Of a stretch of 64,000 bases of DNA, positions 35,092-44,308 are shown piece after piece (within the stretch, counting starts at the first letter, position 1; every line of letters starts with the position of its first letter). Position numbers and translations under genes: made by a program. Source of the DNA: Leptospirillum ferrooxidans C2-3 (lineage in GTDB: Bacteria; Nitrospirota; Leptospirillia; Leptospirillales; Leptospirillaceae); NCBI RefSeq assembly GCF_000284315.1, contig NC_017094.1, positions 2,495,539-2,559,538 on the forward strand, in the 5' to 3' direction. The notes under the pieces are model-generated. The model saw only the letters and a list, made by a program, of their open reading frames with translations. It was not told the origin of the DNA and searched no databases.

Positions 35092-35433
35092 ATGAATTCT
35101 GAAAAACGTCAGCAGTCCGTTTCTCCCGAAACCAGAGCTTCCACTTTTTCGGTCTGGACGGATGAAGGGGGAAACCCGCAATTTCCCACCGAGAAGCAGT
35201 CCGCGATCTCAAGTGACTATTTTGTTTGGATCGATCCCTCAAAGTCCACAGAAGTCGGGCAATGGGTTCTCCTCTCCACCCAAAACAGGATGACTTTTGA
35301 CAGGATCATTCATGGAAAAAGAGGTCTCTCGCTCGAAAAGAACCCGCTCTGGAGCCTCTCGGATCCGGACATTTACGTATTGGGTGTTGTGATTGCCGGA
35401 TTGGAGTGGATTGACATTGCTGAAGGAGATTGA
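35092..35433 (+). CDS. Unknown protein between the two CODH-epsilon-like paralogues
   Basis: This 113-residue protein is soluble, with no cysteines. The C-terminal half (VGQWVLLSTQNRMTFDRIIHGKRG and NPLWSLSDPDIYVLGVVIAGLEWID) faintly recalls the beta fold of LexA/S24 C-terminal domains, but it has no helix-turn-helix and no clear Ser-Lys dyad. GAGGAG at 35080-35085 precedes the ATG. I do not recognise the family. It is probably co-transcribed with its flanking genes. Confidence 0.65.
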   Translation: MNSEKRQQSVSPETRASTFSVWTDEGGNPQFPTEKQSAISSDYFVWIDPSKSTEVGQWVLLSTQNRMTFDRIIHGKRGLSLEKNPLWSLSDPDIYVLGVVIAGLEWIDIAEGD

Positions 35434-35472
35434 TTCACAAAACATGTAACCCAATAATGAACAGGAGGATTG

Positions 35473-36054
35473 ATGAAGCCATACCAGGTTTCAAGGGGAC
35501 CAGAAGGATTTCTTCCACCAGCTGCGGCCATGATGGGCGTAACGTTGCCAGTCGAAGGGCAAGGATCCATTTTGGGGCTGAGGGTTTTTGAGGATCAGGC
35601 TATTGAAGAGGCCGCCAGACAACTGGCCCATGCAAAAGTTCCCACCATCTTTCCGGGTCCGCTTGTGCTCTGGGGATGGAATGCTCAAGCCATTGAAATG
35701 GCCAATGCCGTGGCACATGTTGCTGAAACATGTGGGATCAACATCATACCAATGCCGGACTATCGCCCAAAATACCCAAAGATTGATCCAGAAGCTGAAA
35801 TCAATCCGAATCACCCCAACCTGACGATCTGGCATAACAAAATTGACGTTTGCCTGTTCGTCGGGGTCCATTGCCACTATTCCAATCTGGCCTTGAAAAT
35901 CATTCGTGGCGGGACAGGCTGCTATACCATTGCCCTTTGCAATTTTGCCGGGGACGAAGAAGCGAATCTCACGATTCGTGATCTGACTTCAGAAAAAATT
36001 CTGAAAATTGGTGAAAATATCCAGAAAATGAAAAGGGACTCCCGCCGGTTTTAA
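35473..36054 (+). CDS. CODH beta/ACS epsilon-like protein, copy 2 (ForE-like)
   Basis: This 193-residue paralogue of the protein at 34457-35047 shares long blocks with it: DYRPKYPKI, EINPNHPN, TIWHN, DVCLFVGVHCHYSN and ALKIIRGGT. The N-termini and C-termini have diverged more than the core. AGGAGG at 35463-35468 precedes ATG 35473. A hairpin terminator follows 31 bases after the stop. Confidence 0.75.
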   Translation: MKPYQVSRGPEGFLPPAAAMMGVTLPVEGQGSILGLRVFEDQAIEEAARQLAHAKVPTIFPGPLVLWGWNAQAIEMANAVAHVAETCGINIIPMPDYRPKYPKIDPEAEINPNHPNLTIWHNKIDVCLFVGVHCHYSNLALKIIRGGTGCYTIALCNFAGDEEANLTIRDLTSEKILKIGENIQKMKRDSRRF

Positions 36055-36085
36055 CTCTGCCATACCCATCCTCCCATGATTCTTG

Positions 36086-36125
36086 TGAGAAAAGCTCTGC
36101 GGGATAAACGGCGGAGCTTTTCTCA
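36086..36125. terminator. Hairpin between convergent CODH-epsilon-like and pyrF genes
   Basis: TGAGAAAAGCTCTGC (36086-36100) pairs with GCGGAGCTTTTCTCA (36111-36125), a 15-bp stem with one G-T pair. The arms are A- and T-rich on both strands, so it could terminate from either direction, though no long T-run follows on the plus strand. Confidence 0.65.
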
Positions 36126-36149
36126 ACAGGCAGAAGCGAAAACGCTAGT

Positions 36150-36914
36150 TCAGACGGAGGAAAGAAGATCTTCGAGTAATCTTTTGGGGTCCTGGCTTTT
36201 CAAAAAGGGACGCCCGATCACCAGAAGGTCCGATCCACCCAGAAGTGCCTCTTTGGGACTTCCCGCCAAGACTTGGTCATCCTTTCTGCCCCCGCCGGAA
36301 ACAGACCCTTCCTCCCAACGGATTCCGGGAGTCACAAGATAGGGCGCCCCACCAAAACGGTTTCTTGCGGATGAAAGATCACCCGGAGCCATCACCAGCC
36401 CATGCGCACCGGACTCCAGGGCCAAACTCCCAAGTCCGAGTACTCCCGCCCCGCGGTCGGAGACTCCGAGCCGGCCAAGCTCACGGTCATCCAGATGGGT
36501 CAACAGTGTCACAGCCAAAACCAGCGGCGAGACTCCAGGAAGACTGTCGGAAGCTTCCCTAGCCGCGCGAATCATTGCTTCCCCCCCTTGAGCGTGGACC
36601 GTCAAAAGCCTGAGTGTCGGCAGGGATAGACCGGAGATCGCACCAAAAACCGTGTTGGGAATATCATGCCATTTCAGATCAAGGAAAAGAGGAATTCCCC
36701 GGTCGGAAATCTCCTCCAGAAAACGCATTCCCGACCGCATGAAAAGGACCGGACCCACCTTGATCATTCCGACCATATCTCCGATCGCCAGAAGAAGGGA
36801 TCGGGCCCGGACAACATCCGGTTCATCAAGAGCGAGACAGATCCTGTTTTTAAGAGAGCTCCTCAACGTCTCCACAATCGGGGAAGAGGAAAACTTCGGA
36901 TGATATTGACTCAA
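36150..36914 (-). CDS. pyrF: Orotidine 5'-phosphate decarboxylase
   Basis: This 254-residue TIM-barrel enzyme makes UMP. The catalytic motif is DLKWHDIPNTV, with ICLALDEPD at the start, TVHAQGG, and LVTPGIRW and LVIGRPFL for phosphate binding. It overlaps prmA by 4 bp and is the last gene of its minus-strand operon. Confidence 0.94.
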   Translation of the reverse strand: MSQYHPKFSSSPIVETLRSSLKNRICLALDEPDVVRARSLLLAIGDMVGMIKVGPVLFMRSGMRFLEEISDRGIPLFLDLKWHDIPNTVFGAISGLSLPTLRLLTVHAQGGEAMIRAAREASDSLPGVSPLVLAVTLLTHLDDRELGRLGVSDRGAGVLGLGSLALESGAHGLVMAPGDLSSARNRFGGAPYLVTPGIRWEEGSVSGGGRKDDQVLAGSPKEALLGGSDLLVIGRPFLKSQDPKRLLEDLLSSV

Positions 36915-37786
36915 AAGTCCGCCTTTCTGAGCCAGAATGTGTGAAATTTTTTTGCCTTGTGAAAGGATCTTGGAGCCGGAAGGATCTCTTCCACCTTTTT
37001 CCTCTCTCGCGTTGAAATCCCTGACAGGACCATCGCCCCTCCCGGTTCAAGAAGCTCCCACAAATACGGAATCCAGTTTACGAGAACTCCTCCCGTCACA
37101 TTTGCGATGATCAGCCGAAACTTCCCGTCGTTTCCAAACGGGGAACCATCCCCCGGGGTTTCAGGAGAAAGCCCCGTTTTCGAAAATTGCTTGAGACCGT
37201 TCAGCTCCAGATTTTCCAAAGTCGCCTCAACCGCAAGGGGATCATTGTCCACAGCGACAAGAAAGTCTCCGTGACCCAATACAAGTGCCGCAATGCCCAG
37301 AATCCCGGTACCCGACCCGAAATCCAGAATTTTTCCCCCTTCGACAGGAACCCTTGGATAATAGTCGACCAGAAGCGACAGGCACTTCCCCGTCGTCTCG
37401 TGAAGTCCGGTTCCGAAAGCCAGATGCGGATGAATCCGTATAAAGGGCGTTGCAGGCTTGGGATCGGTATCCCATTCGGGAATGATTGAAAGCCAGTGAT
37501 TCACCAGAAATCTCTGGAATCCCTGACTTTTCCACAGGGTTTCCCAGTCCTCTCCGGGAAGAAACTCATCGGTGGCCTCTATGGCGCCCATGGATTTGAC
37601 CGACTCCCTTACCAGAAGGGATTCAAGACTATCAAGACGTTCGAGAGATGCCGTGAGCCTGACAATCCCGGAAACTTCCTGCTCCAGGACAGGGAGCTTG
37701 GTTTTCTTGACCAGCCAGTCTGCTACATTCTGGGCCTCCCCGGAAGGAACATCGACCTTCAGCAAGCGATACCCTTTTTCGTTCAT
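36911..37786 (-). CDS. prmA: Ribosomal protein L11 methyltransferase PrmA
   Basis: This 291-residue SAM methyltransferase has HPHLAFGTGLHETT, ILDFGSGTGILGIAALVLG, AVDNDPLAVEAT and IIANVTGGVL (NPPY-like). The N-terminal recognition region is diverged. It lies between the thioredoxin-like gene and pyrF. Confidence 0.92.
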   Translation of the reverse strand: MNEKGYRLLKVDVPSGEAQNVADWLVKKTKLPVLEQEVSGIVRLTASLERLDSLESLLVRESVKSMGAIEATDEFLPGEDWETLWKSQGFQRFLVNHWLSIIPEWDTDPKPATPFIRIHPHLAFGTGLHETTGKCLSLLVDYYPRVPVEGGKILDFGSGTGILGIAALVLGHGDFLVAVDNDPLAVEATLENLELNGLKQFSKTGLSPETPGDGSPFGNDGKFRLIIANVTGGVLVNWIPYLWELLEPGGAMVLSGISTRERKKVEEILPAPRSFHKAKKFHTFWLRKADF

Positions 37787-37797
37787 GTTTTTCCCTT

Positions 37798-38823
37798 TCA
37801 GGTGGGATCAAAGGTGAAAGAATAAATCCTCACGGCCGGACCTGCCGGTACCAGCGTCAGGGTATGACCACCAAAGCTCTGATGGGAAATCAGCGTGTAC
37901 ATTCTTGGAGCTCGAAGCAGAAGATACGATTCGCCTTTTCGATCATACCGGATATCTTCACCCGAAACTTTTCTGGAGACAGGTTTTCCGTCCTGGAAAA
38001 CCAGGATCCTGACAGGCTTTGCCCCTTTTTCATGGCGAAGGACACACCTCACGCCAGCGGCATGGTAAGGAAGCGTCAATTCAGGGTGTCCACCGGAAAA
38101 AACGGGACGGACAAATTCGGCGGTTGAAATCCAGCTCCCGGAGAGATTGATATTGTCAGAAACAACGGGCCCCTTCGGGTAGACAAACGGTTCCCCGGAA
38201 ACGAATCCGGGGGGGGGAGACAATGACTGACGCTCTGTCCCGGCATAAAGTTCGGGGGTCATCGATTCCGGAAAATCCGGAGCAGAAGAAGATTCAAGAG
38301 CTTTTGCCCCCACCCCGATCGCCCCCCGGATAGCGGCTTCCATCCGTTCGTCATCTCCTTCACCAATCGTGTGAAAGATCAGTTTTCCATTCCGGTCAAA
38401 CAGATATTGGGCCGGCCAGTAATGGTTGTGAAATCGGTCCCAGAGTCTTCTGTCACTGTCGATCGCCACCGGGTATTCCAGATGATACTTCTTCACAGCG
38501 TAAGCGACATGGTTTTCTTTCCTGGCAAAAGAAAACTCAGGTGTATGGATACCGATCAGAACAAGCCCTTTGGGTCCGTAGGTGCGGTACCAGCGTTTGA
38601 GGACGGGAAATGTCCGGACACAGTTGACGCAGGTATACTCCCAAAAATCGATCAGGACCACCTTCCCCCGAAGGGAGCCATCGGTGAGAGGAGGACTGTT
38701 GATCCATCCGGTCGCACCGGAAAAGGAGGGAAGATCAGAGGCCAATGAAGGGGTAACACCCATGACTCCCGCAAAAAGGAGGAACAGGACAAACGAAATA
38801 CTCCTGGCTTTTTCCAGAACCAT
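37798..38823 (-). CDS. Secreted thioredoxin-like protein with C-terminal beta domain
   Basis: This 341-residue protein has an N-terminal signal (VLFLLFAGVMGVTPSLAS), a TlpA/DipZ-type thioredoxin domain with WEYTCVNCVRTFP (CxxC) at about 60-160, and a C-terminal domain (about 230-341: NINLSGSWISTAEFVRP, GHTLTLVPAGPAVRIYSFTFD) like the C-terminus of DipZ. It probably works in periplasmic thiol redox. ATG 38823 is preferred because GGAGGGG lies just upstream; TTG 38838 is an alternative. Confidence 0.88.
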   Translation of the reverse strand: MVLEKARSISFVLFLLFAGVMGVTPSLASDLPSFSGATGWINSPPLTDGSLRGKVVLIDFWEYTCVNCVRTFPVLKRWYRTYGPKGLVLIGIHTPEFSFARKENHVAYAVKKYHLEYPVAIDSDRRLWDRFHNHYWPAQYLFDRNGKLIFHTIGEGDDERMEAAIRGAIGVGAKALESSSAPDFPESMTPELYAGTERQSLSPPPGFVSGEPFVYPKGPVVSDNINLSGSWISTAEFVRPVFSGGHPELTLPYHAAGVRCVLRHEKGAKPVRILVFQDGKPVSRKVSGEDIRYDRKGESYLLLRAPRMYTLISHQSFGGHTLTLVPAGPAVRIYSFTFDPT

Positions 38824-39146
38824 GCGAATCCCCTCCAAAACATCCTATGGACAACAAAAGCACCTTTAACGACCGGACCCTGGACAGAGACAAAACCCTT
38901 TTGGTGTTCAGACTAACAAAATCCATCGGAGAGTTCATCCATGAATAAAGATACAGGTTTTCCGACAAACCTGTTCAGAATAATTAACGTTGAATTAAAC
39001 TGGAAATAGGGAGATACTTGTAAAGGTGCTTTTGACTTAGATACTTTCGGGACCCAAAAAGCAGACTGGGGACGGCTCAAGTCAGGATTTCGTTTTAATG
39101 AACACTTATCACAAATAGACAGGACAGCTGTCACGGGACGAATCGA
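38824..39146. other. Divergent regulatory region upstream of the Ehr-like cluster
   Basis: This stretch of 323 bases holds a weak sigma-70-like pair, TTGAAT (38990-38995) and GATACT (39013-39018), spaced 17 bases. At 39096-39105 it has TAATGAACAC, identical to the right half of the palindrome at 34388-34407. The left half here (39086-39095) matches at six of ten positions. Confidence 0.55.
39096..39105. promoter_or_regulatory. Operator half-site shared with the CODH-epsilon-like unit
   Basis: The exact 10-mer TAATGAACAC, preceded by a six-of-ten match to the other arm, lies 41 bases before the first gene of the Ehr-like cluster. It could bind the same regulator as the palindrome at 34388-34407. 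Confidence 0.45.
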
Positions 39147-41186
39147 ATGATTTTTTCCTTCACTCCGTTAGACCTATCTCTTTCGGCCGTTGTGTTCTGG
39201 TTTGTTTTGGCCATCCTGTCGCTCCTTCTCTCACAAGTCCCCAGCGTACCCCTCTATCAGATGTTTCTTCCGAGTGCGAATGGAAGCCTTCTGCTGGCGA
39301 TATCCGGCTTTACTGGCTTAAATGGATCTCCCCAGACCAAAATCATCCCTTTCGGCCTTCCAGGTCTTCCCTTTCACCTTCATCAGGATGCCCTTTCTTC
39401 TTTGTTCATTCTGCTCATAGGGTTCGTCTCCTTCGGCATTTCTGTCTTTGCGGCAGGGTATTTTAAAGAAGATCACCATAGGTCCGATCTGGGTTTTTTG
39501 TCTTTCCAGTATAATCTTTTCTTGATATCCATGACACTCGTTCTTCTTTCGGCCGATTCATACCTTTTTCTTCTTTCATGGGAATCGATGGCCATGACAT
39601 CATACTTTCTGGTTGTGACCGACCACGAAAAGGATGTGGTCCGGCAGGCGGGATTCCTCTATTTGCTCCTTGCCCATATCGGTACACTCGCCCTTTTCCT
39701 GTCCTTTGGGATTCTCTCCTCGGGAGGAAGTCTGTCGGACTTTTCCGGATATGCTTTCGATACCATGGCAAAAGGGCACCATTCTTCTTTTCTTATGGCC
39801 ATGGCCTTTTTTCTGGCTTTTTTTGGATTTGGGGCCAAAGCGGGAATTTTTCCCCTTCACATCTGGCTTCCCGAAGCCCACCCCGTCGCTCCGTCACCCA
39901 TATCGGCACTCCTCAGTGGCGTGATGCTCAAAGTCGCCATCTATGGAATGATCCGGGTCTGGTTCAACCTGATCGGCGTCCAGAATCTGTCCTGGAAATG
40001 GGGAGCGGTCGTTCTTGCGATTGGGTTGTTCACCGCCCTTTTCGGAATTCTGTTTGCCCTCACCCAAAATGATCTGAAACGTCTTCTGGCCTATTCGTCG
40101 ATCGACAATATCGGAATCATTGTCATGGGGCTGGGACTTTCGGTCATTTTTTTTGGAACAGGTCACCCCATTCCGGGGGCACTCGGTCTGATCGCAGCCC
40201 TTTACCATAGCCTCAATCACGCGGTCTTCAAGGGGATCCTCTTTCTGGGTGCCGGCTCCATCCTCCACTCATCCGGTGAAAAAAATCTGAACAGGATGGG
40301 GGGGCTTATCCGCTCAATGCCCCAGACAGCAGCTCTTTACCTGGTCGCGATCCTCTCCATCTCGGCAATCCCCCCGCTCAATGGTTTCGTATCGGAGTGG
40401 CTCACCTTCCAGACCGCCCTCTCGGTCCCTCTTCTCGATACCGGCGGCATTCGCAGTCTTGTCGCCCTCTCGGCGGCCGGACTCGCCCTGGTCAGCGCCT
40501 TGACAGCGATGTGTTTTGTCAAAGTCTACGGTATTGGATTTTTGGGAGTTCCCAGAACTCAACCGCTACCCGAACGTCATGAAGCAACGGTTTTTGAACG
40601 GCTCGGGATGCTTTGGCTTGCTGCGGGATGTCTGGCACTGGGCTGTCTCCCGACGTTCGTCGTCAGCCACCTTGAAACCATATCCGTCTCCCTGACAGGT
40701 GAAGGTCTGGGTAAAGACGCAAACGGAGCCGGATGGCTCTGGCTTGTTCCCGAATCCGCAAAACGGGCCAGTTATAGTCCGTTTATCTTTCTTGTCGTGA
40801 TTGTCAGCGCAACAATGTTGACGTTTTTTGCAATCCGATTCCTGTTTAACAAAAAAACGCGCAAAACATCCTCCTGGAACTGTGGATATCCCGTGCGAAC
40901 CTCCCGGATGCAAGATACGGCCGACTCGTTCTCACAACCCATCCGGCATTTTTTTTCTCCGGCTTACAGGATGACAAGACATCTTCCCCTGCCAACCGAT
41001 GAGAAACCCATTTTTTTTGTGGAAATTGATGACCAAAGCTGGTTTTTATTCTATCGGCCAATCCAGAAACTGGTGGAAAAATTATCCGCCCTTTTCGGAA
41101 AACTCCAGACAGGAAAAATTTCCGTCTATCTTACCTATAGTTTTTTGACACTCCTGTTTCTTCTCTTTCTGGTCAAATCACCATGA
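39147..41186 (+). CDS. hyfB: Hydrogenase-4/complex-I-like membrane subunit HyfB (NuoL/M type)
   Basis: This 679-residue protein has about 15 hydrophobic segments and the Mrp antiporter-type motifs LLSWESMAMTSYFLVV (conserved Glu), GFGAKAGIFPLHIWLPEAHPVAPSPISALLSGVMLK (conserved Lys and His) and LLAYSSIDNIGII. It is a likely ion-pumping subunit. It overlaps hyfC by 4 bp and is the first gene of a six-gene cluster. Confidence 0.92.
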   Translation: MIFSFTPLDLSLSAVVFWFVLAILSLLLSQVPSVPLYQMFLPSANGSLLLAISGFTGLNGSPQTKIIPFGLPGLPFHLHQDALSSLFILLIGFVSFGISVFAAGYFKEDHHRSDLGFLSFQYNLFLISMTLVLLSADSYLFLLSWESMAMTSYFLVVTDHEKDVVRQAGFLYLLLAHIGTLALFLSFGILSSGGSLSDFSGYAFDTMAKGHHSSFLMAMAFFLAFFGFGAKAGIFPLHIWLPEAHPVAPSPISALLSGVMLKVAIYGMIRVWFNLIGVQNLSWKWGAVVLAIGLFTALFGILFALTQNDLKRLLAYSSIDNIGIIVMGLGLSVIFFGTGHPIPGALGLIAALYHSLNHAVFKGILFLGAGSILHSSGEKNLNRMGGLIRSMPQTAALYLVAILSISAIPPLNGFVSEWLTFQTALSVPLLDTGGIRSLVALSAAGLALVSALTAMCFVKVYGIGFLGVPRTQPLPERHEATVFERLGMLWLAAGCLALGCLPTFVVSHLETISVSLTGEGLGKDANGAGWLWLVPESAKRASYSPFIFLVVIVSATMLTFFAIRFLFNKKTRKTSSWNCGYPVRTSRMQDTADSFSQPIRHFFSPAYRMTRHLPLPTDEKPIFFVEIDDQSWFLFYRPIQKLVEKLSALFGKLQTGKISVYLTYSFLTLLFLLFLVKSP

Positions 41187-42169
41187 CACCCATCAACCCC
41201 GATCCACACCAGTGGATCACGGATCTTCTTTTCAAAAGCATTGATGAGCTGTTCCAGACAGCCTTTGTGATCTTTTTTGCCCCCATATTCCTCGGCTGGA
41301 TCAATATGTGGCGCTCCTGGCTGCAAAATCGAAAATCCGCCGGAATTCTTCAACCATACCGGGACCTTTTCAAATTTCTGGGAAAAGAAGCGGTCGTCGC
41401 TACCGGTGCTTCTCCTCTTTTCCGGATGACTCCCTACATTGTTTTTGGCTCCATGGGACTGGCAGCGGCACTTGTTCCGGCTGTGACGACCGCTCTTCCT
41501 TTTGGACCGGCAGCTGACGCCATCGCTCTCGTTGGGGTGTTTTCCCTGGCGCGCATTTTCATGGCCCTGTCCGCCATGGATATCGGAACACCCTTTGGCG
41601 ACCTGGGAGCCAGACGGGAGATGATGATCGCTTTTCTGGCCGAACCGGCCACAATGATGATCCTGTTCACGGCATCGCTGATTTCAAGGTCCACCTCCCT
41701 TTCCACCATTGCTGAAACACTTGGAAGCCGACATTTTACCCTTTACCCCAGCCTCGTTTTTGCCACGACATCCTTTTTCCTCATCATTCTGGCTGAAAAC
41801 TCAAGACTTCCCATCGACAATCCCTCCACACACCTCGAACTCACCATGATCCATGAGGCAATGCTCCTGGAATATTCCGGGCGACATCTCGCATTGATGG
41901 AATGGGGAAGTTCCATCAAGCTTCTGGTCTACTTTTCGATCATCATTTCATTCTTTCTTCCATGGGGTATCTCCCATGGAGCATCCTTCCAGGGTTTATT
42001 GGCAGGATTCGCCTATCTTATTCTCAAGCTTTCCATTCTGGCTCCATTGTTGGCCATTCTGGAGTCAACGCTTGCCAAACTCCGGCTTTTCCGGGCGCCA
42101 GAATTTCTGGCCGCAGCCTACCTTTTGGCCGTGATCGCGTTTTTATCCCACTTCATCCTGGAGGTATGA
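41183..42169 (+). CDS. hyfC: Hydrogenase-4/complex-I-like membrane subunit HyfC (NuoH type)
   Basis: This 328-residue membrane protein belongs to the NuoH/HyfC family: GILQPYRDLFKFLGKEAV, FMALSAMDIGTPFGDLGARREMMIAFLAEP, and AENSRLPIDNPSTHLELTMIHEAMLLEYSG. This subunit lies at the quinone- or ferredoxin-side interface of the membrane arm. Confidence 0.92.
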   Translation: MTPINPDPHQWITDLLFKSIDELFQTAFVIFFAPIFLGWINMWRSWLQNRKSAGILQPYRDLFKFLGKEAVVATGASPLFRMTPYIVFGSMGLAAALVPAVTTALPFGPAADAIALVGVFSLARIFMALSAMDIGTPFGDLGARREMMIAFLAEPATMMILFTASLISRSTSLSTIAETLGSRHFTLYPSLVFATTSFFLIILAENSRLPIDNPSTHLELTMIHEAMLLEYSGRHLALMEWGSSIKLLVYFSIIISFFLPWGISHGASFQGLLAGFAYLILKLSILAPLLAILESTLAKLRLFRAPEFLAAAYLLAVIAFLSHFILEV

Positions 42170-42850
42170 ATGTCACTTGCCCATGAATCTCCCTTCGGGA
42201 TTGAAATGGTCAATCTTCTCGGAGCCTTCATTCTTCTTGTCGCCTTTGCAATGCTTGCATCGAGGAGAACCCTTTCCCTGATCCGCCTTTTTGCCTTCCA
42301 GGGATTTTTTCTTTCCATGAGCATTTTTCTGGTGGCGTTTTTATCCGGAGAATCCAATCTCTACTATTCCGCCTTGTTTACTTTGGCACTGAAGGTCATC
42401 CTGCTTCCATGGATCCTCCGGGACCTTTCTAGACGACTGAATATTGGTGGAGATATCGAAACACTGGTCAATGTCCCCGTGACCATGATCATCGGCATCG
42501 GAGTGGTGGTTTTTTCCTTTTCCCTGGCGGAACCTATCCTGCAAGCGGCAAGCACCGTCACCCGAAGTCTCATCGGGGTTGGCCTTGCCTGCGTTCTATT
42601 GTCCTTTCTGGTGATGATCACCCGGAAAAAAGCCATGACCCAGATCATCGGCTTTCTCTCCATGGAAAATGGACTTCTTTTTTCCGCCACCAATGCCACC
42701 TATGGCATGCCCATGGTGGTTGAACTGGCGATTGCTCTTGACGTTCTGATCGGCGCGATTATTTTTGGCATCTTCTTTTTCCAGATACGCGAGACATTCG
42801 AAAGTCTTGATCTCAAATATTTTGAAAAGCTCAGGGAAGAGGAGGGCTAA
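42170..42850 (+). CDS. hyfE: Hydrogenase-4 membrane subunit HyfE (NuoK-containing)
   Basis: This 226-residue protein has six to seven hydrophobic segments. The C-terminal half (MTQIIGFLSMENGLLFSATNATYGMPMVVELAIALDVL) is NuoK-like, with Glu residues placed as in HyfE. The start follows the hyfC stop directly. Confidence 0.88.
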   Translation: MSLAHESPFGIEMVNLLGAFILLVAFAMLASRRTLSLIRLFAFQGFFLSMSIFLVAFLSGESNLYYSALFTLALKVILLPWILRDLSRRLNIGGDIETLVNVPVTMIIGIGVVVFSFSLAEPILQAASTVTRSLIGVGLACVLLSFLVMITRKKAMTQIIGFLSMENGLLFSATNATYGMPMVVELAIALDVLIGAIIFGIFFFQIRETFESLDLKYFEKLREEEG

Positions 42851-44298
42851 TGCTGGTTTTCTCCGTTCTCGCAATACCACTCATCGCATCTGTTCTTTTG
42901 GCCCTTATGGGTCACAAGCCCTGGGCTTATCTCCTGAATGCCGGAATGACTCTCCTCACATTCATCGACTCCCTGCTGCTTGCCAAAAAAGTTCTGGAAT
43001 CGGGACCCATCCTGGTTTTCAGGGAAACGTTCTATGTCGATTCTTTCAATATTTTCCTGATTTCCCTGACCGCTTTCGTAGGGCTGACAACAGCGATCTT
43101 TTCTGGACCCTACATGAAAATCGAGGAAAAAAAAGGCAAGGTCACACCCAAGATCCTGAGGCTTTACCACAGCGCGTACCAGATCTTTCTCTTTACAATG
43201 CTATTGGCTCTTTTCAGCAACAACCTCGGGATCCTATGGGTCTCAATCGAGGGAGCGACTCTGGCAACGGTTCTCCTCGTCAGCCTCTACCGGACCCGGG
43301 CCAGTATCGAAGCCGCATGGAAATACTTCATCCTGTGCGGTGTCGGAATTTCCCAAGCGCTTTTTGGGACGATCCTTTTATATTTTGCAGCGGAAAAGAT
43401 CCTGGGCCCAGGAGGAGGCGCCCTTCTCTGGACGCATCTTTTCCAGATACGATTCCAGCTTGAGCCCACTGTCCTGAAGATCGCTTTTGTCTTTCTCCTG
43501 GTGGGATATGGAACCAAGGTAGGCCTCGCTCCGCTTCACAACTGGCTTCCCGATGCCCATGCGGAAGGCCCGACACCAATATCGGCGGTGTTGTCGGGAC
43601 TTCTTTTAAATGTCGCATTGTATGCTCTTGTCCGTTGCAAGGTCCTGGTTGACGGAGCCCTCCATACCAATCTTGCAAGTGAGATGATGATGGGATTTGG
43701 ACTTCTGAGCATGCTTGTCGCTGTTTTCTCCATGCTCAGAAGGAAGGATGTCAAAAGACTGTTTGCATACTCCTCCATCGAACACATGGGGATTGCAACA
43801 TTTGCTTTTGGATTGGGGGGAGCACTGGCAACATTCGCCGCACTTTTGCATATGACCGTCCACAGCCTGACAAAATCCTCCATCTTTTTTTCCGTGGGCC
43901 ATGCAACCCAGATCAATGGAACCCAGCAGATGTCCCAGATCCAAGGCCTCCTCAAAAGAATGCCCAGGCTCGGCTGGGGTCTTCTGCTCGGAAGCTTTGC
44001 CATTCTTGGCATGCCTCCTTTTGGAGTCTTCGCCAGTGAATTCATTGTCCTGACCGTTGCCATGAAACAGGTTCCCTGGACAACCCCCATCCTTCTTTTA
44101 TGTCTTGCTGTCGCGTTCGGAGTCATTTTTTTCCGGGTTGGAAATATGGTCCTTGGGGAAGGGGTCAAAGAAAATCTTTCCCACCCGCCGGCTCTTTTTC
44201 CGGTCTTTCTCCATCTGGCCCTCGTTCTTGTCCTGGGAATCTTTATTCCGCCATTTCTCGCTCACTGGTACCAAAACGCCTCGCGCTTCATTGGCTAG
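42850..44298 (+). CDS. hyfF: Hydrogenase-4 membrane subunit HyfF (NuoN/M type)
   Basis: This 482-residue protein has about 13 hydrophobic segments and motifs of antiporter-like subunits: ILWVSIEGATLATVLLV, GYGTKVGLAPLHNWLPDAHAEGPTPISAVLSGLLL and LFAYSSIEHMGIATFA. It is a second likely ion-pumping subunit beside HyfB. No HyfD-like gene is present. Confidence 0.92.
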   Translation: MLVFSVLAIPLIASVLLALMGHKPWAYLLNAGMTLLTFIDSLLLAKKVLESGPILVFRETFYVDSFNIFLISLTAFVGLTTAIFSGPYMKIEEKKGKVTPKILRLYHSAYQIFLFTMLLALFSNNLGILWVSIEGATLATVLLVSLYRTRASIEAAWKYFILCGVGISQALFGTILLYFAAEKILGPGGGALLWTHLFQIRFQLEPTVLKIAFVFLLVGYGTKVGLAPLHNWLPDAHAEGPTPISAVLSGLLLNVALYALVRCKVLVDGALHTNLASEMMMGFGLLSMLVAVFSMLRRKDVKRLFAYSSIEHMGIATFAFGLGGALATFAALLHMTVHSLTKSSIFFSVGHATQINGTQQMSQIQGLLKRMPRLGWGLLLGSFAILGMPPFGVFASEFIVLTVAMKQVPWTTPILLLCLAVAFGVIFFRVGNMVLGEGVKENLSHPPALFPVFLHLALVLVLGIFIPPFLAHWYQNASRFIG

Positions 44299-44308
44299 GA
44301 GAATTCCT

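Noticed and set aside
34457..36054. Genuine carbon monoxide dehydrogenase
   Set aside because: Only epsilon-like small proteins are present; no catalytic CODH or ACS subunit is encoded in the window.
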